The notes: a model not told the origin generated them from the sequence alone. A DNA stretch of 64,000 bases from Euphorbia lathyris (GCF_963576675.1 NC_088910.1:28088531-28152530), one strand, 5' to 3'. Positions 1 through 11,234 are shown, counted from the first letter of the stretch. Made by a program: numbers and translations.

Positions 1-40
1 TGGAACTATACTTGCAACTAAACAAGGGACCAACAATGTC

Positions 41-132
41 AAGTTACGTTATGTTATGTTACGTTACGTTACGTTATGTTACGTTACGTTACGTTACGTT
101 ACGTTACGTTACGTTACGTTACGTTACGTTAT
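41..132. repeat. (ACGTT)n pentanucleotide microsatellite
   Basis: About 17 head-to-tail copies of the pentamer ACGTT, with a few ATGTT variants at the left edge. It passes directly into the 16-bp minisatellite. A shorter block of the same pentamer returns at 2538-2556 on the far side of that array. Confidence 0.95.
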
Positions 133-2540
133 GGTGATGGTTCAGTTAAGTGATGTTTCAGTTTAGTGATGTTTCGGTTCAATGATTTTTTAGTTCAGTG
201 ATGTTTCGGTTTGATGATGTTTTGGTTTAGTGATGTTTTAGTTTAGTGATGTTTCAGTTCAGTAATATTTCAGTTCAGTGATGGTTTAGTTCAGTAATAT
301 TTCAGTTCAGTGATGTTTTAGTTCAATAATATTTTAGTTCAGTAATGTTTCAGTTCAGTAATGTTTCAGCTTAGTAGTGTTTCAATTTGATAATGTTTCA
401 GTTTAGTGAGTTTTTAGTTCAGTAATGTTTCCGTTGAGTAAGATTTCAGTTGAGTAATGTTTCAGTTAAGTGATGTTTCGGTTAAGTGATGTTTCAGTTT
501 AATAATGTTTCAGTTCAGTGATATTTCGTTTCAGTGATGTTTCAGTTCAGTGATGTTTCAGTTCAATGATGTTTTGATTCAGTGATATTCAGTTTAGTAA
601 TATTTCAGTTCAGTGATGTTTTAGTTTATTAATGTTTCAGTTTAGTAATATTTCAGTCCAGTGATGTTTTAATTCAGTAATGTTTCAGTTTATTAATGTT
701 TCAGTTGAATGATGTTTCAGTTTAGTAATGTTTCACTTTAGTAATGTTTCAGTTTAGTAATGTTTCAGTTTAGTAATGTTTCAGTTGAGTGATTTTTGAG
801 TTTAGTTATGTTTGAGTTCAGTAATATTTCAGTCCAGTTATATTTGAGTTTAGTAATGTTTCAGTTTAGTAATCTTTTAGTTCAGTAATGTTTCAGTTTA
901 GTGATGTTTCAGTTCAGTAATATTTCAGTTCATTGATGTTTTAGTTCATTAATGTTTCATTTTAGTAATATTTCAGTTCAATGATGTTTTAGTTCTGTAA
1001 TATTTCAGTTCAGTAATGTTTCAGTTTAGTCATATTTCAGTTCAATAATGTTTCAGTTTAGTAATGTTTTTTAGTTAGTAATGTTTCAGTTCAGTAATAT
1101 TTCAGTTGACTGATGTTTGAGTTCAATTATGTTTGAAGGCAGTGATATTTCAGTTCAATAATATTTGAGTTTAGTAATGTTTTAATTCAGTAATGTTTCA
1201 GTTTAGTAATCTTTGAGTTCAGTGATGTTTTAGTTCAGTGATGTTTTAGTTCAGTGATGTTTCAGTTCAGTGATATTTTAGTTCAGTAATATTTCAGTTC
1301 AGTGATGTGTCAGTTCACTAATGTTTCAGTTTAGTAATTTTTTAGTTCAGTAACGTTTCAATTTAGTGATATTTCAGTTCAGTAATATTTCAGTTCAATG
1401 ATGTTTTAGTTTAGTGATGTTTCAGTTCAGTGATGTTTCAGTTTAGTGATGTTTTAATTCAATAATATTTCAGTTCAGTGATGTTTTAGTTCAATAATAT
1501 TTTAGTTCAGTAATATTTCAGTTCAGTAATATTTCAGTTTAGTAATGTTTCAATTCAGTAATGTTTCAGTTCAGTAATGTTTCAGTTGAGTAAGGTTTTA
1601 GTTTAGTAATATTTCAGTTAAGTGATGTTTAAGTTTAGTGATGTTTTAGTTCAGTGATATTTCGGTTCAGTGATGTTTTGGTTCAATGATATTCAGTTTA
1701 GTAATATTTCAGTTCAGTGGTGTTTCAGTCTAGTAATATTTCAGTTCAGTGATGTTTCAGTTCAACGATGTTTCAGTTTAGTGATGTTTCAGTTCAGTAT
1801 TGTTTCAGTTCAATGATGTTTTAGTTCAGTAATATTTCAGTTCAATAATGTTTCAGTTTAGTAATGTTTCAATTCGATAATGTTTCAGTTTAGTGAGCTT
1901 TCAGTTCAGTAATGTTTCAGTTGAGTAATGTTTATGTTTAGTAGTATTTCAGTTCAGTGATGCTTCAGTTCAGTAATATTTCAGTTTAGTAATGTTTCAG
2001 TTGAGTGATGTTTTGGTTCAGTGATATTCAATTTAGTAATATTTCATTTTAGTGATATTTCAGTTGAGTAATGTTTCTGTTTAGTAGTATTTCAGTTCAG
2101 TGATGCTTCAATTCAGTAATATTTTAGTTTAGTAATATTTCAGTTAAATGATGTTTTAGTTGAGTAATGTTTCAGTTTAGTAATATTTCTGTTCAGTAAT
2201 GTTTCAGTTGAGTGATATTTCAGATCAGTAATGTTTCAGTTGAGTGATGTTTCAGTTCAGTAATGTTTTAGTTTAGTAACGTTTTAGTTCAGTAATGTTT
2301 GAGTTCAGAATGTTTCAGCTCAGTGATGTTTCAGCTCAGTGATGTTTCAGTTTCGCGATGTTTCAGTTCAGTAATATTTGAGTTCAGTAATATTTCAGTT
2401 TAGTGATGTTTTAGTTTAGTAATGTTTCAGTTCAGTAATTTTTCAGTTCAGTAATATTTCAATTCAGTAATATTTCAGTTCAGTAATGTTTCAGTTCAGT
2501 GATGTTTGAGTTCTGTAAAGTTTTTTGTTCAGTGATATTT
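131..2540. repeat. degenerate 16-bp minisatellite array, about 150 copies
   Basis: A continuous head-to-tail array with consensus TTCAGTTCAGTAATGT and frequent variants: CAGTTTAG, CAGTTGAG, GTGATG, TAATAT. The unit contains two TTCAG half-repeats followed by TRATRT. Individual copies differ by one to four bases, so the array looks old and unhomogenised. It has no open reading frame of note, no telomere motif and no unique spacers. It is bounded on both sides by ACGTT pentamers, which suggests that it grew inside a pentamer tract. Confidence 0.93.
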
Positions 2541-2556
2541 ACGTTACGTTACATTA

Positions 2557-3255
2557 TGTTTGTGTGAGGATATAAATCAATTGCATGAAGGGAGTAGTAT
2601 TTAATACAAAATCTAAATGGATGACATTAGACATTTATTATTGTCATTAGCAAGGCATTAGAATATATGAATTATAGAGATTGTAAGTTTAATGATTGTT
2701 TATAAATAAATGAATGCTTAAAGAAATAAAATAAAAAATTAAGGTTTTACAAATTGATCTTGGAATCCTATGGATTTACAAATTGAGCTTACAATCCTAG
2801 AAATTTATAAATTGAACTTACAATTCTAAGGTAATAAATAGGGGGACAACACCATTAATTAGAACATCATTAATGTTGTATTTGGTTATCATAAATAATG
2901 TTGTACATTCTTAATGTCAAACTTTTCGTGTTCCCAATGAATAGTCATTTATTAAGATTTAATGCATATAACATTGATTAGACGGATATAAAATTACTTA
3001 AAAGAAGACGTCTTCTTATGTAAAATAGAAACATGCGGAAAAAAAATTATTTCTTGGAAGTTAGTTATATCTTGAGGAAAGTGAAAACGTTTTTCAAAGC
3101 ACAATATTTCAAGTTACAACTGACATGTCATCAGGTAAACCAATTTTAATATTAAATCACAACTTAAATCATGGACCACTGGATCTTGATCCAATGGATA
3201 TTAATCACTCACCACCCATGAAGATAATTTAGTGCTCACCATTAAAAACAACCCC

Positions 3256-3286
<31 letters not shown>

Positions 3287-3313
3287 AAAACCTTTCAATC
3301 AATCAACTAGAAG
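2557..3313. other. AT-rich intergenic stretch with (TA)n tract
   Basis: I see no gene. It contains short AT-rich direct repeats around 2740-2830 (variants of acaaattgatctt/acaaattgagctt) and a pure (AT)n tract at 3256-3282. Confidence 0.6.
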
Positions 3314-3600
3314 TTAATTCTTCTGAAAAAATGCATATATAGTTGATTGTTTTTTCTTTTCACCTAAACTAAAATGAACACCATCCTTAACTTTTTGCAG
3401 TGCAAACACAACTTCTGGTATATTTTGCTCATGTTGTAACAAGTAGTTGTTTAAGGTGACCATTGCTTGAAATGCCTCTTTTGACGATACATTTGCTGCA
3501 ACACAACTATCATCTGGCTCTGGATCATTTCCATCACAATTGTTCATTATTGATTGGATAATTTTTTCTTCTGTATGCGTCTTACAATGAAAAATTATCT
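3314..3600 (-). pseudogene. C-terminal fragment of a pogo/Tigger-like transposase
   Basis: The minus-strand frame is open from about 3600 (IIFHCKTHTEEKIIQSI upstream of an internal Met at 3547) to the stop at 3314-3316. It reads a typical transposase tail: an acidic linker (GNDPEPDDS), then SSKEAFQAMVTLNNYLLQHE, ending in QSTIYAFFQKN. The last residues fit the PCNA-interacting PIP-box pattern Q-x-x-hydrophobic-x-x-aromatic-aromatic (Q-S-T-I-Y-A-F-F). A PIP box at the C-terminus has been described for Drosophila pogo transposase. The DDE catalytic core and the CENP-B-like DNA-binding domain are absent. The sequence before 3600 resembles a splice acceptor (TTATTTTACAG), so this could be a last exon. 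Confidence 0.6.
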
Positions 3601-3725
3601 GTAAAATAATAAATATTGATTTATCGATAAATGAATAATTTATTCATTTATCGATAAATAAATAATCTCGCTTTAATGAATATTTTTTCTGGTCCCAAAG
3701 ATATGCATATATCGAGGTTTTACTC
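3314..3725 (-). mobile_element. pogo/Lemi1-type Tc1-mariner remnant
   Basis: On the minus strand this begins with GTAAAACCTCGATATATG and a TTTGGGACCA block. From memory this matches the terminal region of Arabidopsis Emigrant/Lemi1 pogo-like elements (CAGTAAAACCTC...TTGGGACC). A TA dinucleotide at 3726-3727 fits a TA target site. A perfect 18-bp inverted repeat (3620-3637 with 3641-3658, core TTTATCGATAAATGAATA) lies just inside. The transposase C-terminus follows. No matching inverted terminus is seen left of 3314, so the element is truncated on that side. Confidence 0.6.
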
Positions 3726-3727
3726 TA

Positions 3728-4389
3728 TTTGCCAAACAAGCTTTTAGGTATAAAAATAAATTTCATGTATCAAAGTATAAACATGATAAAGTTCAGATAG
3801 CAAAAATCCCCATTGATAAAAGGGATGAACCCTAATACTTCTCGAAGAGAAAGATAATAAGTTGATTAATAAAAATTTAAATATTACAAATGAAAGAAAT
3901 GAATTTATATCATCTCAAACCCAAAAGAATAAATTACATAAGAGAAAGCTGGAGTGATGCTCAAATATGATCTGTAAGGCTTTTTTAAAGAGCTCACCTG
4001 GCGTGTGGGCTTGGTGCTGAGTCTCTGATGTTGAATTTTAAAATCCACATGACGTGTGGGTTTTCACACGGCTTGTGAACCTGTTTTTCAACAAAGGATC
4101 TTCTCTTTACTTTGGTGTGTTGTCCATTTGATCCAACTTCGTCCACCACTTGTCTCCTCACATATCGTGGACTAAGTACCCGCATCACACTATTAAATTC
4201 TTTACGTATCATCTCTTATCAACTTTAGCATTTGAGTTTCTACATAAGCCTATCACAATGTATAAATCTTATGAAGTCAGTCAGATATTTGGATGTTTCC
4301 GATCATTTAGTGCGATTAATGTGAATTGAAACTAAAATTTATCTCCTCTTAAAAAAAATACATGTTGGTAATCCTCCTCCTTCCTCATA
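3728..4389. other. intergenic, no recognised gene
   Basis: A 72-codon minus-strand open frame (3994-4212) exists. Its translation (ending HVMWILKFNIRDSAPSPHAR) resembles no family I know and it has no supporting context. The DNA there repeats CACACGG/GTGTGGG words, so it is probably a decayed repeat. Confidence 0.4.
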
Positions 4390-4776
4390 AGAGCATCTCT
4401 AATAGAGGGTGCCTAAAAGAGTGTCAGCTGATGTGGCATCATGTTTGGCAACTTTTAAAGGATGTCCACTATTGGAGTGATTGTGGGTGCCAAAGAAAGT
4501 TGCCAATTTTTGGCAACCTCTTGGCAACCTTATTTATTATTTTTTAATATAAAATATGTGGTCCCTCTCTTAGAAATAATAAAATCTGAAGCCTTTTATT
4601 TTTAATATTTATAATAAAATAATAATTTGTAGGATTATAATGGCGACTTTTCAAGCAATTGGAGCATTTTTTTAAGTAAAGGTTGTCAAAGTGATTTGGA
4701 TGAAAAAGACAATAAAATATTATATTTTAGGATTGTGTGTTAAGCTTTGACACTCACCCTCAATTGGAGATGCTCT
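4390..4776. mobile_element. PIF/Harbinger-type MITE (GAGCATCTC termini)
   Basis: The ends are inverted: AGAGCATCTCTAATAGAGGG on the left and the complement of CCCTCAATTGGAGATGCTCT on the right, with 387 bp between the outer bases. The flanks are TAA on the left and TAG on the right, near the TWA target duplication of PIF/Harbinger elements. The interior contains short TTGGCAACYTTT repeats and no coding capacity. A relative with a perfect TTA duplication lies at 16626-16959. Confidence 0.8.
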
Positions 4777-4915
4777 AGAATAAATGATTAGCATAAAAAG
4801 AACAAAAAGAAACATCCATAAATGATGAATTTGAAAATAGTGAGATTATTATAGATTATTACAAATCCGAGTATAATTTTGATACTACGGAGTTTCCAGG
4901 CCTCCTAGACACAAT

Positions 4916-5532
4916 TAGACCTGGACATGGACCGGGCTGGGCCGGGCTCGGGCCGGGCCTGTCGGGCTTTTCATAAAGCCTGCTGAGTCCAAGCCCAGCC
5001 CGCAGGAAATTTATCGGGCTCGGGCTCGGGCTGGGCTCGGGCTTGAGATACGAATCCCAAGCCCGCCCGTCCAAGCCCATCTGTATATTAAAAAAAAAAA
5101 ATTAAAATGTCAAAAAAATCTGCAAAACAATACAATATGGCAAAAATACAAAATCAAAATCAAATATAACATTTTCATACAATATGGCAAAAAACAAACC
5201 AAAATCAAAATCGTGAAGGACAGCATTTTTTTTTGTTGATGGAGAAAGATTGGGTTAAGACAAAGATTTTGTTTTTTTGTTTATATAATTATATTATAAT
5301 AAATCATTAATAATAATAATATTTATATAATTAATAATAATATTTAAAAATAGTATATATTGTATCGGGCCGGGCCGGACAGGCCCGATGTAATATATGT
5401 AAAGCCCAAGCCCGTCCATTTAACGGGCTTGGGCCGGGCCGGGCCTGAATACATTTTTATGTGTCCAGGCCCGGCTAAATGGGCATGGGCCCGGGCCGGG
5501 CGGGCGGGTTCGCCGGCCCATGCCCACGTCTA
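4916..5532. mobile_element. non-autonomous hAT element, GC-rich termini
   Basis: 617 bp bounded by a perfect 8-bp target duplication GACACAAT (4908-4915 and 5533-5540), as expected for hAT. The terminal inverted repeats read TAGACCTGGACATGGACCGG and TAGACGTGGGCATGGGCCGG. Each terminus is followed by long runs of GGGCCGGGC/GGGCTCGGG words, while the centre is AT-rich. No transposase is present. Confidence 0.92.
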
Positions 5533-5540
5533 GACACAAT

Positions 5541-6463
5541 ACACAAAAACACAAAGTCACGTGATGGAGATACAAAAAAAGTGATTCAAAAAGACTATCA
5601 AAAGGTTCGAGAGTTTTTCCATAAAAAAATTGCACCACCTCCACCTTGGAAAGATCAACACACTGCGGAAGAGCTCTAATGATCAAATCATAACTAAGGA
5701 GCTTATTCAGAAAATGTATATCACATTAAACAAACACCAAAACACTTGTCATTATGATCCCACGAACATTAAAGACCCCTATCCAAAACCAAACGAATAC
5801 ATTTATCATTGGGAAACCAAATTTTAGTGATTTTTGGACAAAAAGCTCTCGAGCTCTTTCAAGTCTCAAGCGAAAAATCTTTTGATTCAACGAATCATTG
5901 ATTCTCCAATTCCTTTTAATTGGAAGACACCTCCCTTACTCATTTACACTATTATAGGGACGTAACACAAAAGCTGAAAATTATAGGGACCCTAACAAAT
6001 ACTGTTTCAGCTTTTTCATCCTGCAATTACTTTGTAATTATAAGATGAGGTTTCATATGCATACAAAATTTCAATTTCATCCTACAATTATTTTAGCATC
6101 GAAAATAAATTACTACAACCGTAAATAATTATTTCTCTTTAATTTGAAAAATTAACATTGTTCCTAGAAGCAACACTTTGAACGTAGATGATTGAAATTC
6201 AGCTAATCGAGACAAATTTATCTTATTAAAAAAATTTAAAATTGGACTGAGAAGTGCTTAAACCGAGAAGCCGCCCTTTACTAGCAGCCGCCAATTTCTC
6301 ATGCAATAAAATCAGAGGGAACCAACTTAGTTAAAGCTATTAAATACTACTGCCCCCAAACATTTCCCTTCGCCGTGTCAAAGAAACACCACCAAACAAA
6401 CAAGACCTAATAACATAATAATGATAATAATAAACAAAGGTAGCAAAGCAACATTTAGAGGTA
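5541..6463. other. intergenic region and 3' flank of the trihelix-kinase-like gene
   Basis: I see no gene. The part nearest 6463 should hold the 3' UTR of the minus-strand gene that ends at 6464. Short open frames at 5479-5827 have no recognisable content. Confidence 0.45.
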
Positions 6464-9400
6464 TCAATAGGGTCCTCCAGAAGCAGATGATTGCATAGAC
6501 GACTGAACCTGCAGCAGGTGGTGGTAACAATCGGCGGCGGTGGGTCTCTGCTCTGGGTTTAACTCTAAGCACCTATTCTGTAACTCTCTAAGCATCTTTG
6601 GTACTGTATTTGACCCTAATCCACACGTCTTTACCATCTCACCTATACCCCATACATCTACTTTCACCCCATGTAAACCCCTCCCCATCTCCGGTGCGTG
6701 TCTCCCACGCCCCTCCCCCACCACCCCACACGGCAACGGGTATATCTGTGGTGCTCCCACTGCCTCCTCAAACCCGCACACGAACCACTCGTTTTCCCTG
6801 TCGCTCCTTCGCATTACCTGTGTTAGAGATCATATATGGTTAATCCTTTTGTTTTTAGAAACAAAGACTTTTCATGGGTCAACTCTTTAAATCCCCCAAA
6901 AAGTCAATGGTTAAATTAAATTTAAAATAATATTATTATTTTTTATTATTTCTCACATAATATAGTCCAGTATAATATTTATCATTTATTACATAATTAT
7001 AAAAAAAAATTGAGAAATATAAAAATTTATTTTAATGGTATAAAACTCATTTTTAACGTTTAACTCCAAACCGCATGAAATTAGTTAGATTTATATAACT
7101 GCACCGTTTATCATTTTCTCTGCAAACTGCAGCGTTTTTGAGATTTTCACGAAGAGTTTTTCATTAACAACTGTTTGTAGTTATTTGTTATTGACAAAAT
7201 TATTCTTCTTATTTTCACAAAATATTTTTAAAACATGTCCATATTAGACATTTTAAATACTAACAACAACATTTTAATATAATTTTATCAAACACTAATA
7301 TTTAAACAGCTAATAACAAATAGCTAACAACAACAACTAACAGCTTACTGCAACTGCAAACAGCTAATAGCAACCGCAACAGCTATTACTTAACAACTGA
7401 ACCAAACAGGGCCTAAATTAATTCCAAAGTTATAAAATTGCCAATGTGAATTTTTTCATTTCTAATAAGTTTTTATGGATAAAAGAATAAGATTTCATAA
7501 AGTTTTAAAGATTATTAATATTAATTTAACAATATTTTAATAAATAATAAAGATCATAAAAATAAGGGTAAATAATTTATTAATCCCCTAGTTTTTATCT
7601 AACACACTGTTTAGTCCTTCTATTTTAAAAGACACATTTTAATTTAAGGTCCCTATATTTTAGCATAAATAGACATATATAAAATAACAGAGTAACATAG
7701 TCAACTTGTATTGTACTATGGTTGTCCTAAAAGCTAAATATGTTCGGTTAAAAATATATAAAAAAATAGATAAAAGGACCACAGGGTAAACATTGGTAAA
7801 AGATAGGGACCTTAAAATGTGTTTTTCAAAATAGGGAGACTAAACAGTGTGTTAGGTAAAAACTAGAGGACTAATAAATTATTTACCCTAAAAATAAAAA
7901 TTTGAGAGAATAAATAATGTTTTTTTTTTATATTTAGTCTAAAAAATTTGATATATATACTATATATATTTCATTAATTAAATTTAAAACTAAAAAGATA
8001 AGTTTTTACGGTTTAAATAACTAAGATCAATTTTATACTTTCATGTAACAAAATAAATTAGACTAAAGTAAAAATTCTACAATAAACCTGAAGCACTACA
8101 TCACCCAACCTCATAAATTTTAAGGTTTAGATTTCTAAAATTTATTTTTAAAGTTCTAGGATTTATATTTTAAAGTTTTCAATTTTATAAATATAATTAA
8201 CTAAACACATATAATTAATTAATATATATTATTAATATTTTATTGATTGAAATGTTAACGTGACATCAAATTATTAACCTACGCGTACCAATGTGTATCA
8301 GGCATGTAGTAAAACTTATAGCTTTTTAATAATGTTGAAATATATATTAAAGTGAGTAATGTAATAAATTAAACAGATGCTAATAAATAATTTGGAGTAG
8401 TTTCTTAATAACATTACCTTATCCCAGCTCAAGTCTCTGTGCATGAAAGATAAATCGTGCAACGCCACCAACGCTTTGGTCACATATTTAAGCGCTTCCA
8501 CAAGTTGCTCGCAATTCGCCGGCTTCAACTTGACCCCTCGCGGCTTAAACACCAAACCTAAATCTTTCTCCTGTGATCTATATATGAACTCAGCATGCGG
8601 GATTCTCTGATCAAAATAATCATATATCTCTTTCACCGCTGCCCATTTTCTCTTACTCGGAAAGAATCTTGTCACTGTATTCGGCGTCATTTCAATTATA
8701 TTCCCATTTCCCAAATCCAATCTTTCAAAATCACTATACGTTAATTGCTTTATAAACCCTCCTCCATTGTTCACATTATTCAAGCACCGTTCAGCTAACA
8801 ATGGCAGTAACCCAGCTATTCTATAACAAGGCACTAGGGCTTTTATTCTCTCCGCCGGCGAAGAAAGGTCTAGAGTGTATAAATCTGTACGGAGAATCCG
8901 ATCTTGTGATCTACATAATGCACAGAATGTAACTAAATACCCAACTGCGTAATACCCGAGAATGTATGGAATGTCCGTGTATGTCCATAACAACTTTTCT
9001 ACTATTGAAGAAGATGGATCTACTTGGCCTTCTCTTAATTGATCGGTTTCTTCCCCTCTCCATAAGCAGAAATTTCTGATAAATCCGGTGACATTTGGCC
9101 ACTGATCTTGTAATGTATGATCTGATGGAGGAAAAGAGGATTTTCTTACAATGACAACTTCGCCGGAGCAGAATTTGGAGATGACTCGATTGATACAATC
9201 ATCCCAAAGTCCTATAAATGAGTCTTTACATGAGGTTGTGATTGTAGGGTTTGATCGGATTAGTGAGCTTAAGATTTCACAAACGAAGCCTCTACAATCT
9301 AAAGGTTCGGTAGAAGTTGTAAAGAAAGTGTCTTTTCCTTGAGGTAAGTCTCGGAAAATGTCTCTCCTGATCGGGAAGCGTAGTTCCTCCGGCGGTGGCT

Positions 9401-11234
9401 CTTGCAAATACCAGGAAAGCTCGAATAAACTTGGAAGTGCCGGTGGTGGAACACGGAGACAACCTATGTAGTACTCAGATGGATCTTGATATTCCAATGG
9501 AGGGTTTGCTGCAATTGTTTAATAAATTAGGTTCTACCATTAATGGATTTAGGGATTACTATAAAGAAAAACTTACATCTTATTGAGGGTTCTGAAGATG
9601 GAAGCTGGTTTCTTTCAATGAAACCTGGTAGAAAATAGAAAGTTTTAAGATGTGGATTCCAAGACTAAAAAAAACATTTGAGGTCAAGACAAAAAAAGAA
9701 AATAAAAAAGTATTCGTACCAGAAGTTGAAGACTTTCGTCTGCCAACGACTTTGACTTGTTGTCCAGAGACGAATCTATCAACTGAGAAACCTTTTAGGG
9801 GTCCATCTTCAAATGATTCCATGGTGCAAGCAACCATAGATTCATCAAAGAAAGTAAGTTCATCTGCGTTTAAAAAGCTTGATCCTTGAATTTTTATTCT
9901 CCCTCTATTGTTACTTTCTCCTTCTTCACCCCATAAACTTACTGATTCTTCCCATGTCATCCTTACTTTCCCAATCCTACGAACTTCCTTATTAGAAGAT
10001 GTTCCTGCACCCTCTTCAAACCCTAACAAACTTCCACTTGTTGTCACCAGTTGCTTTGTCCTTCCTGTAACATAAGAGGAAAAGATTGAAACTTTAATTA
10101 AATTAGAGTAAATTGAGTGACTATGACTATACCTTGGTGGGTGAAAGCTTCTTCTTTGTAAGGATGGGGTGGAGGGAGAGCTTTTGCACCAGAAATTAAA
10201 GCAGTTTTAGTATCATCACCGGAGACATTTCCTGGCGATATTACTCTGCCGTGAGATGATGATCTCATGCGAGAACCCATAAATTGAGATAATTCTTCAA
10301 AAACTTCTTCATCAAATGAAGCTGGTAATCTATGTAGCTTCCTCTCATAAGGAGAAAGTCTAAAATAGCTTTTACCTACTTGATCTCTTTCTCCGCCTCT
10401 TTCCCATTCATACACTTTCCTGAATTCGCCCAACATGTTGTCCCATTTAGTACCTGCGGTTTTAGCGTCTCTATTTACACCATGTTTTTGTAAAAACTCT
10501 GCCACTTCTCTATCTTTATCAGCTCTTGTTTTGCCTCTACTGGATTGTCCTCCACTGACATCGCCGCCGCTGTTCTGAGTCTCCACGTGATCACTTCTTG
10601 AACTTGGTTCATACCCTGTTTGGTATTGAACCCTCCAAGCCCTAGCTAACCATAACATCTCATTTGGTTTCCAAACTGGGCTCACATACTTTCCTTTTCT
10701 GAACTGGTGGTGTAGCTGCTGAGACTGAGATTCTGGTTTACTTGTGTCTTGACCGGAAGCCACTGAAAGAGAAGCAATTGGAGAGTGAGGAGGAGAAGAT
10801 GGTGTGTCGGAGGAAGAAGCTGCAGGTGCCGGAGCATGAAGCTGTCCCTGAAGTTGCTGACTTTGTGGTTTGGGGGTTGAAATTGGGGCTGAATTGGTGG
10901 TCGGAGATGGGCTTGATTCAGTACCCACAATTGTACCAATTGGAGAGGGGGAAGGTAATAGTTTCCACTGAGCAGTAGCATACCTAGGTCTTTTAGGGGT
11001 GACTGTTTCAAAATGTGGGTCAAAAGGAGATGAAGTTGAGCATAAAGGAACATACAATGGAGTAGAAATGAAAGGAGCTGCACCAGTGACCACAACAGCC
11101 GCCGCCGGCTGCTGCTGATGGTGAGACCTTGCTGCTGCTGCTGCTTCTGGGGATTCCTCAAGTGGGTCTTTTGGGGAAGATGAGTGTGATTGTTGTGACT
11201 GTTTCTTAGTTGTTTCTCCTTTGTTGTCCACCAT
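6464..11234 (-). CDS. trihelix DNA-binding domain fused to a kinase-like (pseudokinase) domain
   Basis: Four exons: 11234-10133, 10064-9720, 9508-8418 and 6817-6464, a total of 2892 bp coding for 963 aa. All introns are GT-AG and phases agree (1, 1, 0). Residues 1-180 are Ser/Pro/Gln-rich with poly-Ala and no predicted fold. About 185-285 is a trihelix/MYB-like domain (VWKPNEMLWLARAWRVQY; TRADKDREVAEFL; KWDNMLGEFRKVYEWERGG). Exons 2-4 form a conserved-looking region ending in a kinase C-lobe: HRDLSWDK at 839-846, CGF at 860-862 where DFG is expected, APE at 887-889 and DVWGIG at 900-905. The catalytic-loop Asn is Lys and no VAIK lysine is obvious, so phosphotransfer is doubtful. From memory, Arabidopsis At5g51800 (a roughly 970-aa 'protein kinase superfamily' protein) has the same order; this was not checked. 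A nuclear regulatory role is inferred only from the trihelix. The start is the first ATG in frame, preceded by untranslated purine-rich sequence. Confidence 0.85.
6818..8417 (-). other. intron 3 (1.6 kb) of the trihelix-pseudokinase gene
   Basis: The donor is AAG|GTAATG at 8418/8417 and the acceptor is ACACAG|GTAATG at 6818/6817. The intron is AT-rich and carries the Mutator-type MITE at 7566-7888. Near 7390-7415 is a GGCCCTGTTTGG-like word (minus strand) common at transposon ends; no partner terminus was found. Confidence 0.75.
7566..7888. mobile_element. Mutator-type MITE inside intron 3
   Basis: 323 bp flanked by a perfect 9-bp duplication TAAAAATAA (7557-7565 and 7889-7897), the Mutator superfamily length. 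The inverted termini begin GGGTAAATAATTTATTA and extend imperfectly for about 60 bp. It has no coding capacity. A one-ended relative lies at 25112-25330. Confidence 0.9.

Noticed and set aside
131..2540. CRISPR-like or telomeric array
   Set aside because: The repeats are head-to-tail without unique spacers, the unit is not TTTAGGG, and the context is a plant nuclear genome.
3994..4212. 72-codon open frame as a gene
   Set aside because: No recognisable domain, no splice or promoter context, and repeated GTGTGGG/CACACGG words underneath.
5420..5686. Overlapping open frames on both strands near 5.4-5.8 kb
   Set aside because: They run through the GC-rich terminus of the hAT MITE and are produced by its composition.
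6540..6890. 116-codon plus-strand frame opposite the kinase-like exon
   Set aside because: Antisense shadow of exon 4. The minus strand has the conserved kinase motifs and correct splice phases.
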